This document shows, piece after piece, positions 44,214 to 53,520 of a DNA stretch of 64,000 nt. The notes under the pieces are model-generated. The model was given only the letters and a program-made list of their open reading frames with translations. It ran no database searches and was not told where the DNA came from. The stretch covers positions 185,094 through 249,093 of the forward strand of contig CAMCVS010000005.1 in NCBI GenBank assembly GCA_945881965.1. Reading direction: 5' to 3'. Both the position numbers and the translations under genes were made by a program. Numbering within the stretch: position 1 is the first letter of the stretch; each line of letters opens with the position of its first letter. This DNA is from Paracoccus haematequi (GTDB taxonomy: Bacteria; Pseudomonadota; Alphaproteobacteria; Rhodobacterales; Rhodobacteraceae).

Positions 44214-44352
44214 CGCGCGCTTTCCCGCCGCTGATGGCATTGGCTTTGGGTTTGCCTGCAATCCTCGGTGACAGATAAATCTGTTCCGGTTATGCTTTTG
44301 GCAGGAAACCGGGCTTAGAACCCGGATCAAGCGGCAGAGGAACAGGCAGATC

Positions 44353-44919
44353 ATGACAGAGCAGATATTGTTTTCACGGCGTGGCCTTTTGGCGGGCGCA
44401 GGGGCGACAGCGGTGCTGGCTGGGTGCAACAACGGCGTTGGGTCCAGCAATGCCACAGCACTGGATGCCCGCGTCGATCAGACGCTCAGCTATCTGGCGG
44501 CCAATTACCCCGGCACCCGCGAAGTGTCTGACAAATCGGTCGGGCAGTTGGTGATGCCCCTGATCACCGAGGCCGGGTTCGGGTTTGGCGGCGGCTATGG
44601 CCGTGGCGCGCTGCGGGTGAATGGCGTGACGGTGGACTATTATTCCGCCACCAAGGGCAGCTTTGGCTTGCAGATCGGCGCGCAGCAATTCGCGCATGTG
44701 CTGTTTTTCATGACGCCCGAGGCGCTGGAACAGTTCCGCCGCTCATCGGGCTGGGCTGCGGGCGCGGATGTGGAATATGTGTTCTCGGACGTGGGCGAAA
44801 ACATCCGCGCCGAAACCACAACCGCCAAGCAGCCGGTGATTGCCGCGATCTTTGGCCAGGCGGGTGCCATGATTGGCGCGACACTCGAAGGCGTGAAATA
44901 CACCCGCATCATCCCGTAA
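44353..44919 (+). CDS. SYLF/YSC84-like lipoprotein with twin-arginine signal
   Basis: 188-residue exported protein. The N-terminus FSRRGLLAGAGATAVLAGC combines a twin-arginine motif with a lipobox (Cys25). The mature part carries the SYLF lipid-binding pattern: LVMPLITEAGFGFGGGYGRGALRVNG near residue 72, SFGLQIGAQQFAHVLFFMT near 103 and DVEYVFSDVG near 138. SYLF domains bind phosphoinositides in eukaryotes; the bacterial role is unknown. The 140 bases upstream contain a CCGGG...CCCGG inverted repeat. Confidence 0.85.
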   Translation: MTEQILFSRRGLLAGAGATAVLAGCNNGVGSSNATALDARVDQTLSYLAANYPGTREVSDKSVGQLVMPLITEAGFGFGGGYGRGALRVNGVTVDYYSATKGSFGLQIGAQQFAHVLFFMTPEALEQFRRSSGWAAGADVEYVFSDVGENIRAETTTAKQPVIAAIFGQAGAMIGATLEGVKYTRIIP

Positions 44920-44947
44920 GGCGGCGCTTGGGATCGGCGGTCGCCTA

Positions 44948-45002
44948 GGGGGCGCTGCCCCCTCGGCCCATGCGGGCCTCACCCCCGGGATAGTTGAGAA
45001 CC
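44948..45002 (-). repeat. REP-like GC-rich element, left member of an inverted pair
   Basis: GGGGGCGCTGCCCCC...GGCCCATGCGGGCC...CCCCCGGGATAGTTGAGAACC. It is the reverse complement, with substitutions, of the element at 45152-45200 and is related to 37368-37409. It lies 29 bases after the SYLF stop and may act as a terminator. Confidence 0.65.
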
Positions 45003-45151
45003 GAAGAAGCCCAAGGCGATACAGATGCTTTGCCGGGGTCCACCCCCTTCCAGTTCAGACAGGGGGCTTCTCCGGTTACGGTCATCGGCTTCCCAACCTG
45101 TACCGCAAGATCAGGAATCGCACGGCGCGGTTAACAAATCGTTGCTTCTCT

Positions 45152-45200
45152 GGTTCAAAACTATCCCGGGGGGGCCCGCAGGGCGGGGGGCAGCGCCCCC
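45152..45200 (+). repeat. REP-like GC-rich element, right member of an inverted pair
   Basis: GGTTCAAAACTATCCCGGGGGGGCCCGCAGGGCGGGGGGCAGCGCCCCC type sequence, inverted relative to 44948-45002 with about 150 bases between. The two can pair over some 50 bases with mismatches. Confidence 0.65.
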
Positions 45201-45342
45201 CTGCCACCGCAGCACTAGATGGGCGGGCCGTCGCGGGCGGTCAACACATCTTGGGGCGCACACGCCATTGCACGCCATATCCAGAGGGTGGTATGGTCAG
45301 CCAACCTTGCGATAACAGGCCTTGGCAGAACAGGCGGTCCAC

Positions 45343-48078
45343 GTGAACGACACACCCGAAACCCCCGACAAAGATGATGAAACCGGCGATCAGGTGATCC
45401 GGTCGGCCTATAGCGGGCCTTCTGTCACCATCGAAGAAGAGATGAAGACCTCTTACCTCGATTACGCCATGTCCGTGATCGTCAGCCGCGCGATTCCCGA
45501 TCTGCGCGACGGGTTGAAGCCGGTGCATCGCCGCATCCTTTATGCGATGAGCGAGGTCGGCAACACCCATGACAAGCCCTATCGCAAATCGGCGCGACCC
45601 GTCGGCGATGTGATGGGCAAGTATCACCCGCATGGCGATTCTGCGATCTATGACGCGCTGGTGCGGATGGCGCAGGATTTCTCGATGTCGCTGCCGCTCT
45701 TGGATGGGCAGGGCAATTTCGGGTCCATGGATGGCGATGCCGCCGCCGCCATGCGCTATACCGAGGTGCGGATGGACAAGCCCGCCGCCTATATCCTGGC
45801 CGATATCGACAAGGACACGGTTGATTTCCAACTGAACTATGATGGCAAGGACCGCGAGCCCACCGTGCTGCCCGCGCGGTTCCCCAACGTGCTGGTGAAT
45901 GGCGCCGAAGGCATCGCGGTCGGCATGGCGACGCGGATCCCGCCGCATAACCTTGGCGAGGTGATCGACGCCACGCTGGCGCTGATCGACAATCCCGACC
46001 TGACGTCGGAAGAGTTGATCCAGTATGTCCCCGCCCCCGATTTCCCGACCGGCGGGCAAATCATGGGCCGCAGCGGCGCGCGCAAGGCCTACCTTGAGGG
46101 GCGCGGGTCGGTGATCATCCGCGCCCGGACCGAGGTGCAGGAAATCCGCAAGGATCGCTGGGCCATCGTCGTCCGCGAAATCCCCTATCAGGTGAACAAG
46201 GCGTCGATGATCGAAAAGATTGTCGAGGCGGTGCGCGACAAGCGCATCGAGGGCATCGCCAATGTCGAGGACCAGTCCGACCGCGACGGCGTGCGCGTGG
46301 TGATCGAGTTGAAACGCGATGCGACGGCGGATGTGGTGCTGAACCAGTTGTGGCGGTTCTCGCCGCTGCAAACGTCGTTCGCCTGCAACATGCTGGCGCT
46401 GAACGGTGGGCGCCCCGAGACGCTGACGCTGCGCCGGTTCCTGACCGCGTTTCTGGAATTCCGCGAAGAGGTGGTGGCGCGGCGCACTGCGTTCGAGTTG
46501 CGCAAGGCGCGCGAGCGGGCGCATATCCTGTGCGGACTGGCCGTCGCTGTCACCAATGTGGACGAGGTGGTGGCGACCATCCGGTCCTCTGCCGATGGCA
46601 CCGAGGCGCGCGAGCGGCTGATGGCGCGGGCCTGGCCTGCGCAGGATATCGCGGAATACATTCTGCTGATCGACGATCCCAGCCATACCGTGCGCCCGGA
46701 TGGCACCTATTACCTGTCCGATACGCAGGCGCGCGCGATTCTTGACCTGCGGTTGCAGCGCCTGACCCAACTGGGCGTCAAGGAAGTGACGGATGAGTTG
46801 CAGACGCTGGCGGCGAAGATCCGCGATTGTCTGGATATTCTCGCCTCGCGCGAGCGGATTCTGGCGATCATCTCGGCGGAACTGACTGAAATCAAATCGC
46901 TTTTCGCGGTGCCGCGCCGGACGGAAATCATCGACTGGGCCGGCGATCTGGAAGACGAGGACCTGATCGAGCGCGAGGATATGGTGGTCACGATCACCGC
47001 CGCAGGCTGGATCAAGCGGACGCCCTTGGCCGAATTCCGCGCGCAGCGGCGTGGCGGCAAGGGCCTGTCGGGCATGCAGACCAAGGAAGAGGATGTGGTG
47101 ACAACGCTGTTCGTGGCGAATACGCATGACCAGTTGTTGGTGTTTACGACCGATGGCATGGTTTACACGCTGAAAACCTGGCGGCTGCCGTTGGGTGGGC
47201 GGACGGCCAAGGGCAAGCCGGTGATTAATATCTTGCCGATCCCGCAGGGCGTGTCGATTGCGGCAATCATGCCGGTAGACCGGCCCGAATCCGATTGGGA
47301 TGCGTTGCAGATCGTGTTTGCCACGTCGGATGGCGATGTGCGGCGCAATGCGCTGTCGGATTTCACCAATGTCATGCGCAATGGCAAGATCGCGATGAAA
47401 CTGCCCGAGGGCGTGACGCTGGTGAATGCGCGCATCTGTTCCGAGGATGACGATGTGATGCTGGTCACGGCCGCTGGCCGCGCGATCCGGTTCCCGACGA
47501 CCGAAGTGCGCGTATTCAAGGGCCGCGATTCGACGGGCGTGCGCGGTATCAGGTTGTCGGACGCCGACCGCGTGGTGTCGATGTCGGTGATCCGCCATTT
47601 CGACGCCACGCCCGAGGAACGCGCGGCTTACCTGAAAATGCGCCGCGCCGTGGCGGGCCTGATCGACGAGGTCGAGGTGGACGAGGACGAGGCCGTGGCA
47701 GAGGCCAGCATTTCGCAGGACCGCTATGCCCAGATGTCGGCGGCGGAAAACACCATTCTGACCATATCGGAACGCGGCACCGGCAAGCTGTCGTCGTCGC
47801 ATGATTACCCGGTGCGCGGGCGCGGCGGCATGGGCGTGCAGGCGATGGACAAGGGCATGCGTGGCGGCGCGCTGGTGGCGTCCTTCCCGGTCGATCTGGA
47901 TGATCAGGTGATGCTGGCGACGTCATCGGGGCAGTCGATCCGGGTGCCGGTTGCGGGGATTTCCTTCCGCTCGCGCAGTGCGGGCGGCGTCAAGGTGTTC
48001 GACATGGCCAAGGGCGAGGTGGTGGTGTCCGTCGCCCGCGTCGCTGAACAGGGCCCAGAGAACGGGGAAGAGGCGTAA
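45343..48078 (+). CDS. gyrA: DNA gyrase subunit A
   Basis: 911-residue type II topoisomerase subunit that cuts and rejoins DNA during negative supercoiling. The quinolone region [20 protein letters not shown] keeps the serine and aspartate linked to drug susceptibility. The catalytic tyrosine is in [12 protein letters not shown] near residue 141. The GyrA box QRRGGKG near 568 and the six-blade C-terminal domain follow. GTG 45343 ([10 protein letters not shown]) is preferred; TTG at 45322 would add seven residues. Two acidic insertions occur ([13 protein letters not shown] and [13 protein letters not shown]). Confidence 0.97.
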   Translation: MNDTPETPDKDDETGDQVIRSAYSGPSVTIEEEMKTSYLDYAMSVIVSRAIPDLRDGLKPVHRRILYAMSEVGNTHDKPYRKSARPVGDVMGKYHPHGDSAIYDALVRMAQDFSMSLPLLDGQGNFGSMDGDAAAAMRYTEVRMDKPAAYILADIDKDTVDFQLNYDGKDREPTVLPARFPNVLVNGAEGIAVGMATRIPPHNLGEVIDATLALIDNPDLTSEELIQYVPAPDFPTGGQIMGRSGARKAYLEGRGSVIIRARTEVQEIRKDRWAIVVREIPYQVNKASMIEKIVEAVRDKRIEGIANVEDQSDRDGVRVVIELKRDATADVVLNQLWRFSPLQTSFACNMLALNGGRPETLTLRRFLTAFLEFREEVVARRTAFELRKARERAHILCGLAVAVTNVDEVVATIRSSADGTEARERLMARAWPAQDIAEYILLIDDPSHTVRPDGTYYLSDTQARAILDLRLQRLTQLGVKEVTDELQTLAAKIRDCLDILASRERILAIISAELTEIKSLFAVPRRTEIIDWAGDLEDEDLIEREDMVVTITAAGWIKRTPLAEFRAQRRGGKGLSGMQTKEEDVVTTLFVANTHDQLLVFTTDGMVYTLKTWRLPLGGRTAKGKPVINILPIPQGVSIAAIMPVDRPESDWDALQIVFATSDGDVRRNALSDFTNVMRNGKIAMKLPEGVTLVNARICSEDDDVMLVTAAGRAIRFPTTEVRVFKGRDSTGVRGIRLSDADRVVSMSVIRHFDATPEERAAYLKMRRAVAGLIDEVEVDEDEAVAEASISQDRYAQMSAAENTILTISERGTGKLSSSHDYPVRGRGGMGVQAMDKGMRGGALVASFPVDLDDQVMLATSSGQSIRVPVAGISFRSRSAGGVKVFDMAKGEVVVSVARVAEQGPENGEEA

Positions 48079-48135
48079 CGCGTTTACCCCGGCTTAATCC
48101 CGCGCGCGTAAGGATGCGCCAAGGGAGGGCCGGGA

Positions 48136-48486
48136 ATGAACCTTTACACCTGTTCCATCGACATCCGCGATGATGCCAAGGCGCTGGCTTTTGCCCGCGC
48201 GGTTGATGTCTGGATGACCCATCTGCAAGCTCAAGGCGCGATCCGGGGCTGGCGATTATTGCGGCGCAAGCTGGGGCTGGGATCGGGCGAACACCGCGAT
48301 TTCCTGCTAGAGATCGAGGTCGATGATCTGGCGCAGCTTGACCGCGCCTTCCGTCTAGTCGCCAGTCGGGATGATGCGGTCGAGGCGATGTATCGCGCCG
48401 TCCACGCGGTGATCAGCGCATCCGATGTGGCGATCTATCGCCCGTTTCCGGACCCTGAACGCTGTGAACGCGTGGCGCTGATCTGA
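48136..48486 (+). CDS. conserved hypothetical protein (DUF6614-like)
   Basis: 116-residue small protein, predicted alpha/beta with ferredoxin-like spacing: MNLYTCSIDIRDDAKALAFARAVDVWMTHLQAQG, IRGWRLLRRKLGLGSGEHRDFLLEIEVDDLAQLD, and the tail IYRPFPDPERCERVALI. The family label is from memory and uncertain. A GGGAGGG site precedes ATG 48136. It is downstream of gyrA by 57 bases and ends just before a 28-bp palindrome. Function unknown. Confidence 0.75.
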   Translation: MNLYTCSIDIRDDAKALAFARAVDVWMTHLQAQGAIRGWRLLRRKLGLGSGEHRDFLLEIEVDDLAQLDRAFRLVASRDDAVEAMYRAVHAVISASDVAIYRPFPDPERCERVALI

Positions 48487-48488
48487 TC

Positions 48489-48516
48489 GTAGGGCGGGTG
48501 ATATCACCCGCCCTAC
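48489..48516. terminator. 28-bp perfect palindrome between convergent genes
   Basis: GTAGGGCGGGTGAT-ATCACCCGCCCTAC, perfectly self-complementary, sits between the hypothetical gene stop (48486) and the M32 peptidase stop (48522). It can terminate both strands. A related palindrome occurs at 55239-55262. Confidence 0.7.
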
Positions 48517-48521
48517 AGGGG

Positions 48522-49994
48522 TCACACACCATAGATCGCGCCGAATTTCGCCTCGAGGTAATCCAGCAGAGGGCCTTCGCCGGGCTCTTGCCCGATGGCG
48601 CGAGTAATGACCTCGCGCGCCGCATAAAGCCCGCCATGGCGCTGCACCTTGTCGCGCAGCCAATGCGTGGCAGGCGACGTGTCACCGACCGCCAGCGCCG
48701 CATCCAGATCGGGCACATCCGCGCGCAGGGCGGCATGCAGGCACCCGGCATAGACGTTGCCCAGCGTATAGGTCGGGAAATAGCCGAACAGCCCCTCGGA
48801 CCAATGCACGTCCTGCAACAGGCCATGCGACGGGCGGTCCACCGCATAGCCGAAATCGCGCGCAAAGCGGTCATTCCAGGCGGCTTCCAGATCGCCAACG
48901 GCCAGATCGCCCGCGATCAGCGCGCGCTCCAGATCAAAGCGCAGCATGACATGCAGGTTGTATTGTACCTCGTCGGCCTCGGTGCGGATAAAGCCGGGGC
49001 GCAGGCGATTGACCGCAAGGTAGAACGCAGAGGCGTCGGCCACGCCGAAATCCCCGAAGGCGTCGCGCATCTGGTCAAAAATCCAGCCGGTCAAGGCGCG
49101 GCTGCGGCCAAGCTGGTTTTCATAGATCCGCGACTGGCTTTCATGCACCCCCATCGACACGCCGCGCCCCACGGGCGTCATCAGATAGGCGCGGTCGATG
49201 TTCTGTTCATAGGTGGCGTGGCCGACCTCGTGGATCGTCGAATACAGGCAGTTGAACGGGTCATCGGCCGCCGTGCGCGTGGTGATCCGCACATCCAGCC
49301 CCGACCCCGACGAAAACGGATGCACCGCGCGGTCGATGCGGCCATGGGTCAGGTCATAGCCAAAGGCCACTGCCACCTTGCCCGCCAGCGCCATCTGCGC
49401 CTCAGGCGCGAAATGGCCCGTAAGGCCTGCGGGCGCGGGCCGGTCCAGACAGGCGGCGCGCAGCGCCACAAGACGCGGGCGCAGCGCATCGAACATCGCG
49501 GCGACCTCGGCTCCCGTGGCACCGGGTTCATAGTCATCCAGCAGCGCATCATAGGCGGGGCCGTTGCCTGCGACTGCCGCCGCCTCTTGCTGTTTCAGTG
49601 CAACGATGCGGGCCAGATGCGGCAGGAACGCGGCCACATCCTCGGACGCGCGGGCCGCGGCCCAGGCGCGATGCGCCATCGACCGGGTGCGCGCCAGTTC
49701 CGCCACCAGATCGGCGGGCATCCGCGTAGCGCGGTCATGGGCGCGCCGCATCAGGCGGACCTGCGCGCGGGCGACATCATCCAGCGCGGCCTCGTCCAAC
49801 TCCGCCAGCCAATCGCCGACTTGCGGATCAACCGCGCGGGCATGCAGCACGGCGGCCATCGCGGCCATTTCCTCGGCGCGTTGTGGGCCTGCGCCGTCGG
49901 GCATCATGGTTTCCTGATCCCAGCCCAGACGTTCGGCCACCGCTTCGAGCGCAGCAGTGGTGCGGGCCTGGGCGATCAATGCGGCATAGGTCAT
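48522..49994 (-). CDS. M32 family metallocarboxypeptidase
   Basis: 490-residue zinc carboxypeptidase. The N-terminal LGWDQETMMPDGAGPQRAEEMA block is typical of the family, and the zinc site is HEVGH in YSTIHEVGHATYEQN near residue 260, with MGVHESQSRIYENQLGRSRA supplying the third ligand Glu. A final conserved YPTYTLGNVYAGCL block is present. ATG 49994 overlaps the ctaA stop by four bases and follows AAAGG. Probably a cytoplasmic peptidase; substrate specificity unknown. Confidence 0.93.
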   Translation of the reverse strand: MTYAALIAQARTTAALEAVAERLGWDQETMMPDGAGPQRAEEMAAMAAVLHARAVDPQVGDWLAELDEAALDDVARAQVRLMRRAHDRATRMPADLVAELARTRSMAHRAWAAARASEDVAAFLPHLARIVALKQQEAAAVAGNGPAYDALLDDYEPGATGAEVAAMFDALRPRLVALRAACLDRPAPAGLTGHFAPEAQMALAGKVAVAFGYDLTHGRIDRAVHPFSSGSGLDVRITTRTAADDPFNCLYSTIHEVGHATYEQNIDRAYLMTPVGRGVSMGVHESQSRIYENQLGRSRALTGWIFDQMRDAFGDFGVADASAFYLAVNRLRPGFIRTEADEVQYNLHVMLRFDLERALIAGDLAVGDLEAAWNDRFARDFGYAVDRPSHGLLQDVHWSEGLFGYFPTYTLGNVYAGCLHAALRADVPDLDAALAVGDTSPATHWLRDKVQRHGGLYAAREVITRAIGQEPGEGPLLDYLEAKFGAIYGV

Positions 49995-51163
49995 CGGGCT
50001 GCCTTTCGGATGGATATGGGCCAGGGGTATCCCGCGTGGTGCCGCGCGTTCAGGATCAACACCCACAGCAGCACCGCCAGCAGTTGATGCGCAATCGCGA
50101 CCTCCCACCGCGCGACGGTCAGCACGGTGAAGATGCCAAGCGCCACCTGCGCGCACATCGCGCCGAACATCTGATGAAACGCCATGCGGGTGTCAGGGTT
50201 GACCGACCGGCGCGCGCGCAGCCAGACCACGATGCCAAAGGCAAACAGCAGATAGCCCGACATGCGGTGCATGAACTGCACCAGACCGGGGTTTTCAAAG
50301 AACGCATGCCACAGGGGCAATTCACCCCCCTGCCCGTCCGGCACATAGAACGCATCCGCCGGAAAGAACTGCCCGTTCATCAGCGGCCAGGTCGGAAAGC
50401 CGCGCCCGGCATCAATCCCCGCCACCAGCGCGCCCAACAGGATTTGCAGGAACGCAAAATGCATCAACCCGGTTGACAGGGAAAACAGCTTGTCCTCGCG
50501 CCCCCGCCGCGCCGCCAACAGCGCGCGGTCATCACGGCCCAGCGTGTAGACATACCACGCAATCAGCCCGAGGATGACAAACGCCAACCCCAGATGCGTG
50601 GCCAGCCGGTAGGACGCCACATCAACCCGCCCGCCATCCAACCCCGAGGACACCATCCACCAGCCAATTGCGCCTTGCGTGCCGCCAAGCGCGCCCAAGG
50701 CCAACAGCCGCCCGGTCCAGCCTGCGGGGATTGCGCGGAACGCCAAGAGGCCCGCAAACCCCACAGCCCAGACCAGCCCCACGACGCGGCCCAACTGGCG
50801 GTGACCCCATTCCCACCAATAGATGAACTGGAACTCGGACAGGGTCATGCCCTTGTTCTGCAACTGGTATTCCGGGATGGCGCGGTATTTGTCGAACTCG
50901 ACCTGCCAAGCGGCATCCGACATCGGCGGCAGCGCACCCGACACGGGTTTCCATTCGGTGATCGACAGGCCCGAATCCGTCAGCCGGGTCAGCCCGCCCA
51001 CCACGATCATTGCCATCACCAGCGCGAACAGCACCATCAGCCAGACCCGCACCGCGCCCCGCGCACCGGCCCGCTGGCCCGCATCAATCATGCCGCCTTG
51101 CGGCGCAACGGTGGCGGTGGCAACCTCTTCGAACAGCTTGCGCGGGGTGGGTTTGGTGGCCAT
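49991..51163 (-). CDS. ctaA: heme A synthase, COX15 type
   Basis: 390-residue membrane enzyme converting heme O to heme A for aa3-type cytochrome oxidase. Eight hydrophobic segments are visible. Conserved histidines lie in WEWGHRQLGRVVGLVW near residue 118, SYRLATHLGLAFVILG near 188, LVQFMHRMSGYLLF near 305 and VAIAHQLLAVLLW near 365; RLTDSGLSITEWKP near 63 is a COX15 signature. ATG 51163 is preferred over 51169 because of AGGAG spacing. Confidence 0.95.
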   Translation of the reverse strand: MATKPTPRKLFEEVATATVAPQGGMIDAGQRAGARGAVRVWLMVLFALVMAMIVVGGLTRLTDSGLSITEWKPVSGALPPMSDAAWQVEFDKYRAIPEYQLQNKGMTLSEFQFIYWWEWGHRQLGRVVGLVWAVGFAGLLAFRAIPAGWTGRLLALGALGGTQGAIGWWMVSSGLDGGRVDVASYRLATHLGLAFVILGLIAWYVYTLGRDDRALLAARRGREDKLFSLSTGLMHFAFLQILLGALVAGIDAGRGFPTWPLMNGQFFPADAFYVPDGQGGELPLWHAFFENPGLVQFMHRMSGYLLFAFGIVVWLRARRSVNPDTRMAFHQMFGAMCAQVALGIFTVLTVARWEVAIAHQLLAVLLWVLILNARHHAGYPWPISIRKAAR

Positions 51164-51217
51164 GGGCATCTCCTGTCGGGGCGGAACCTATGTCGCGACA
51201 GGCCCCGCGTCCAGAGA

Positions 51218-51970
51218 TCACCCGCGCGACTTCCACCGGACCATCTGCCGCAGGATGCCGTGCAGGATCTGCACATCGGCGCGTGTCAGCGGCATGCGCG
51301 ACCACAGATTGCGCAGATTCTGCCGCATCATCGGGGCCTTGTCTTCGGGCCAGAAGAACCCTGCCTCGGTCAGGCGATCATCGTAATGGCGCGCAAGGTG
51401 TTCAACCTCTTCGCCATTCGCCACCTCGGTCCCGGCCATATCCATCACCAGCGGCGCGCGCGGGTCAGCGGCGCGCCGCCATTCATAGGCGATCAACAGC
51501 ACGCATTGCGCGAGGTTGAGCGAGAAAAACTCGGGGTTGACCGGCACGGTGATGATCGCATTGGCGCGGATCACATCGTCATTTTCCAGCCCCGCGCGTT
51601 CGGGGCCGAACAACACGGCAACCCGCCCCCCGCCCGCGATAATGGCGCGCGCCTGCGCCATCGCCTCTTCGGGGGTAAAGATCGGCTTGGTCAGACCACG
51701 CACCCGCGCCGTGGTGGCAAAGACATAGGTGGCGTCCGCGATCGCGGCGGGCACATCATTGGTCAACATGGCGTTGTCCAACAGCCGCCCCGCGCCCGAG
51801 GCCAACGCCACCGCACGGCTGTTGGGCCAACCGTCGCGGGGATCAACGATGCGCATCCGGTCCAGCCCGAAGTTCCACATCGCCCGCGCCGCGGCACCGA
51901 TGTTTTCACCCATCTGCGGGCGGACAAGGACAAAGATCGGCTGGTCAGCGGTAGCGATTTGGTCGGTCAT
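51218..51970 (-). CDS. trmJ: TrmJ-like SPOUT RNA methyltransferase
   Basis: 250-residue SpoU-family enzyme, expected to 2'-O-methylate residue 32 of tRNA. Motifs: FVLVRPQMGENIGAAARAMWNFG near residue 13, VLFGPERAGLENDDV near 118 and VPVNPEFFSLNLAQCVLLIAYEW near 140, which form the knotted SAM site. The C-terminal helix-rich tail is typical of TrmJ. It lies 54 bases upstream of ctaA on the same strand and is divergent from the ThiE-like gene. Confidence 0.88.
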   Translation of the reverse strand: MTDQIATADQPIFVLVRPQMGENIGAAARAMWNFGLDRMRIVDPRDGWPNSRAVALASGAGRLLDNAMLTNDVPAAIADATYVFATTARVRGLTKPIFTPEEAMAQARAIIAGGGRVAVLFGPERAGLENDDVIRANAIITVPVNPEFFSLNLAQCVLLIAYEWRRAADPRAPLVMDMAGTEVANGEEVEHLARHYDDRLTEAGFFWPEDKAPMMRQNLRNLWSRMPLTRADVQILHGILRQMVRWKSRG

Positions 51971-52090
51971 GGCAGTTCCTTTAGCTGCCGCGTCATAGCG
52001 GCGGACGGCGCGGGTGGAAAGGCCACTGGCGTTTGCACCGCGCGGGCGCTAGGGGAGGCACAGCCGTTTTCAGCCCGTCAGGAGCGCGCG

Positions 52091-52708
52091 ATGACCGAAC
52101 CCGACCGCCCGCAGATCTATCTTGTGACACCGCCCGCCTTTGACCCCGAGGTGTTTGCGCCGCGCCTCGCCGCCGTGCTGGACCGGGTGCCGGTGGCCTG
52201 TCTGCGGCTGGCGCTGGCGACGGGCGACGAGGACGCGATCCTGCGCGCGGGCGATACGCTGCGCGCCGTGGCCCATGCCCGCGATGTGCCGATCGTGATC
52301 GAGCGGCATGTGCTGATGGTGGACCGGCTGGGGCTGGACGGGGTGCATCTGATGGACGGCGCGCGGTCGGTGCGCGCGGTGCGCAAGGATCTGGGCGCAG
52401 AGGCCATCGTGGGGGCGTGGTGCCATGCCACGCGCCATGACGGGATTTCCGCCGGAGAGGCGGGGGCGGATTACGTGTCCTTTGGCCCGGTGGGCGGCGC
52501 CTTGGGCGATGGCAAGCTGGCCGAGGCGGATATCTTTGCCTGGTGGTCCGAGATGATCGAATTGCCGGTGGTGGCCGAAGGCGGGCTGGATGCCGATCTG
52601 ATCCGGGCGCTGGCACCGTTTACCGATTTCTTTGCGCTTGGCGAAGAGGTCTGGCGGCATGACGATCCTGCCGCCGCGCTGGTAGCGTTGACGGCGGCGC
52701 TGGACTAA
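52091..52708 (+). CDS. ThiE-like TIM-barrel protein
   Basis: 205-residue member of the thiamine-phosphate-synthase-like family. IYLVTPPAFDPEVF at the N-terminus, VPIVIERHVLMVDRLGLDGVHLMDG near 80-98, IVGAWCHATRHDGISAGEAGADYVSFGPVGG near 118-148 and VVAEGGLDADLI near 165 follow the ThiE strand order, but the pyrophosphate-binding residues and the GVSTH-type motif are altered, so it may not make thiamine. Only the 3' part of a much longer open frame is this gene. Stop overlaps the olsA stop tail-to-tail by four bases. Confidence 0.72.
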   Translation: MTEPDRPQIYLVTPPAFDPEVFAPRLAAVLDRVPVACLRLALATGDEDAILRAGDTLRAVAHARDVPIVIERHVLMVDRLGLDGVHLMDGARSVRAVRKDLGAEAIVGAWCHATRHDGISAGEAGADYVSFGPVGGALGDGKLAEADIFAWWSEMIELPVVAEGGLDADLIRALAPFTDFFALGEEVWRHDDPAAALVALTAALD

Positions 52709-53520
52709 TCCGCGACCGGGCCGCGCACGGCGGTCTCCAGCGCGGCAGCAAGCGATTTGCGGTTCGGATAGGCATCGACGCGCAGGGCCGGGTGATAGAT
52801 CACGCGGACGTTGCCCTGTCGTGGCGCGGCCAGCACGTGTGCCAGATGCGCGCCAAAGCTCATGTCCCCCCACCAGCCGTAGAATCGCGGGTCTTGCCCC
52901 GGCGGGGCGGTATAGATCACGCTGACGGGTTGGATCATCAGGTCATGGCGCAATTCCGGGGTCAGGAACGCCTCGAACAGCGTGGTCTTGAACGGCAGCA
53001 CGCGCAGGCCATCGGTCGAGGTGCCTTCGGGAAAGAACAACAACTGATGACCCGCCAGCAGCCGCGCCGCAAAGGTGTCGGTCTGCGCGCGCGCAGAGCG
53101 GGGATCGCGGGTGATGAACACGGTGCCGGTGACCTGCGCCAACAGGCCGATGCCGGGCCAGCCCGCAACCTCGGATTTGGCGACGAAATACACCCGCTGC
53201 CCGGCGTTCAGCGCGAAGATATCCAGCCAGCTAGCGTGATTGGCCACCACGGCCCCGCGCGCGGTCATCGGGGTGCCTTCAATGCGATAGCCAAGGCCCA
53301 ACAGGCGCAGCGTAAGGCGGCAGACAGCTTGGGTGATATGGGGCGACCACGGGCGGGCCATCCCGTGCAAAGGGCGTTCGGCCAGCCGGGTCAGCAGGTG
53401 CAGCATCAACCCCGTCCCCAGCACAAGGATGACCGGAACCGCGCGCCGCAGGGACCGCAGGCGCGCGCCGCGCGGCGCAGGGATCACCGGCAGCGGATCG
53501 GGGCCATACCAGGTGCTCAT
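52705..53520 (-). CDS. olsA: OlsA-like lyso-ornithine-lipid acyltransferase
   Basis: 271-residue membrane-associated PlsC-family enzyme. A hydrophobic anchor (RRAVPVILVLGTGLMLHLLT, about residues 25-46) precedes the acyltransferase box VANHASWLDIFAL near 93 (HX4D), TGTVFITRDPR near 130 and FFPEGTSTDG near 162. Position directly downstream of olsB with a four-base overlap indicates that it adds the second acyl chain to lyso-ornithine lipid. A phosphatidate-type PlsC is the alternative. Confidence 0.88.
   Translation of the reverse strand: MSTWYGPDPLPVIPAPRGARLRSLRRAVPVILVLGTGLMLHLLTRLAERPLHGMARPWSPHITQAVCRLTLRLLGLGYRIEGTPMTARGAVVANHASWLDIFALNAGQRVYFVAKSEVAGWPGIGLLAQVTGTVFITRDPRSARAQTDTFAARLLAGHQLLFFPEGTSTDGLRVLPFKTTLFEAFLTPELRHDLMIQPVSVIYTAPPGQDPRFYGWWGDMSFGAHLAHVLAAPRQGNVRVIYHPALRVDAYPNRKSLAAALETAVRGPVAD

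Larger units (their letters stand above)
44920..45342. other. gene-free region upstream of gyrA
   Basis: About 420 bases without a supported gene. It holds the two inverted REP-like elements and, between them, a less GC-rich segment (45090-45160, with GGTTAACAAATCGTTGCTTC) where a gyrA promoter could lie. No frame in it has both a ribosome site and recognisable homology. Confidence 0.55.

Noticed and set aside
45241..47802. 853-codon minus-strand frame opposite gyrA
   Set aside because: Shadow of gyrA codon bias; translation is His/Arg/Gln-rich with no domain.
50594..52090. N-terminal 499 codons of the long frame ending in the ThiE-like gene
   Set aside because: Antisense to ctaA and trmJ; family homology begins at ATG 52091, behind GGAG.
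52091..52708. Assignment as authentic thiE
   Set aside because: Key phosphate-binding motifs are altered and no thiamine genes or THI-box riboswitch are near.
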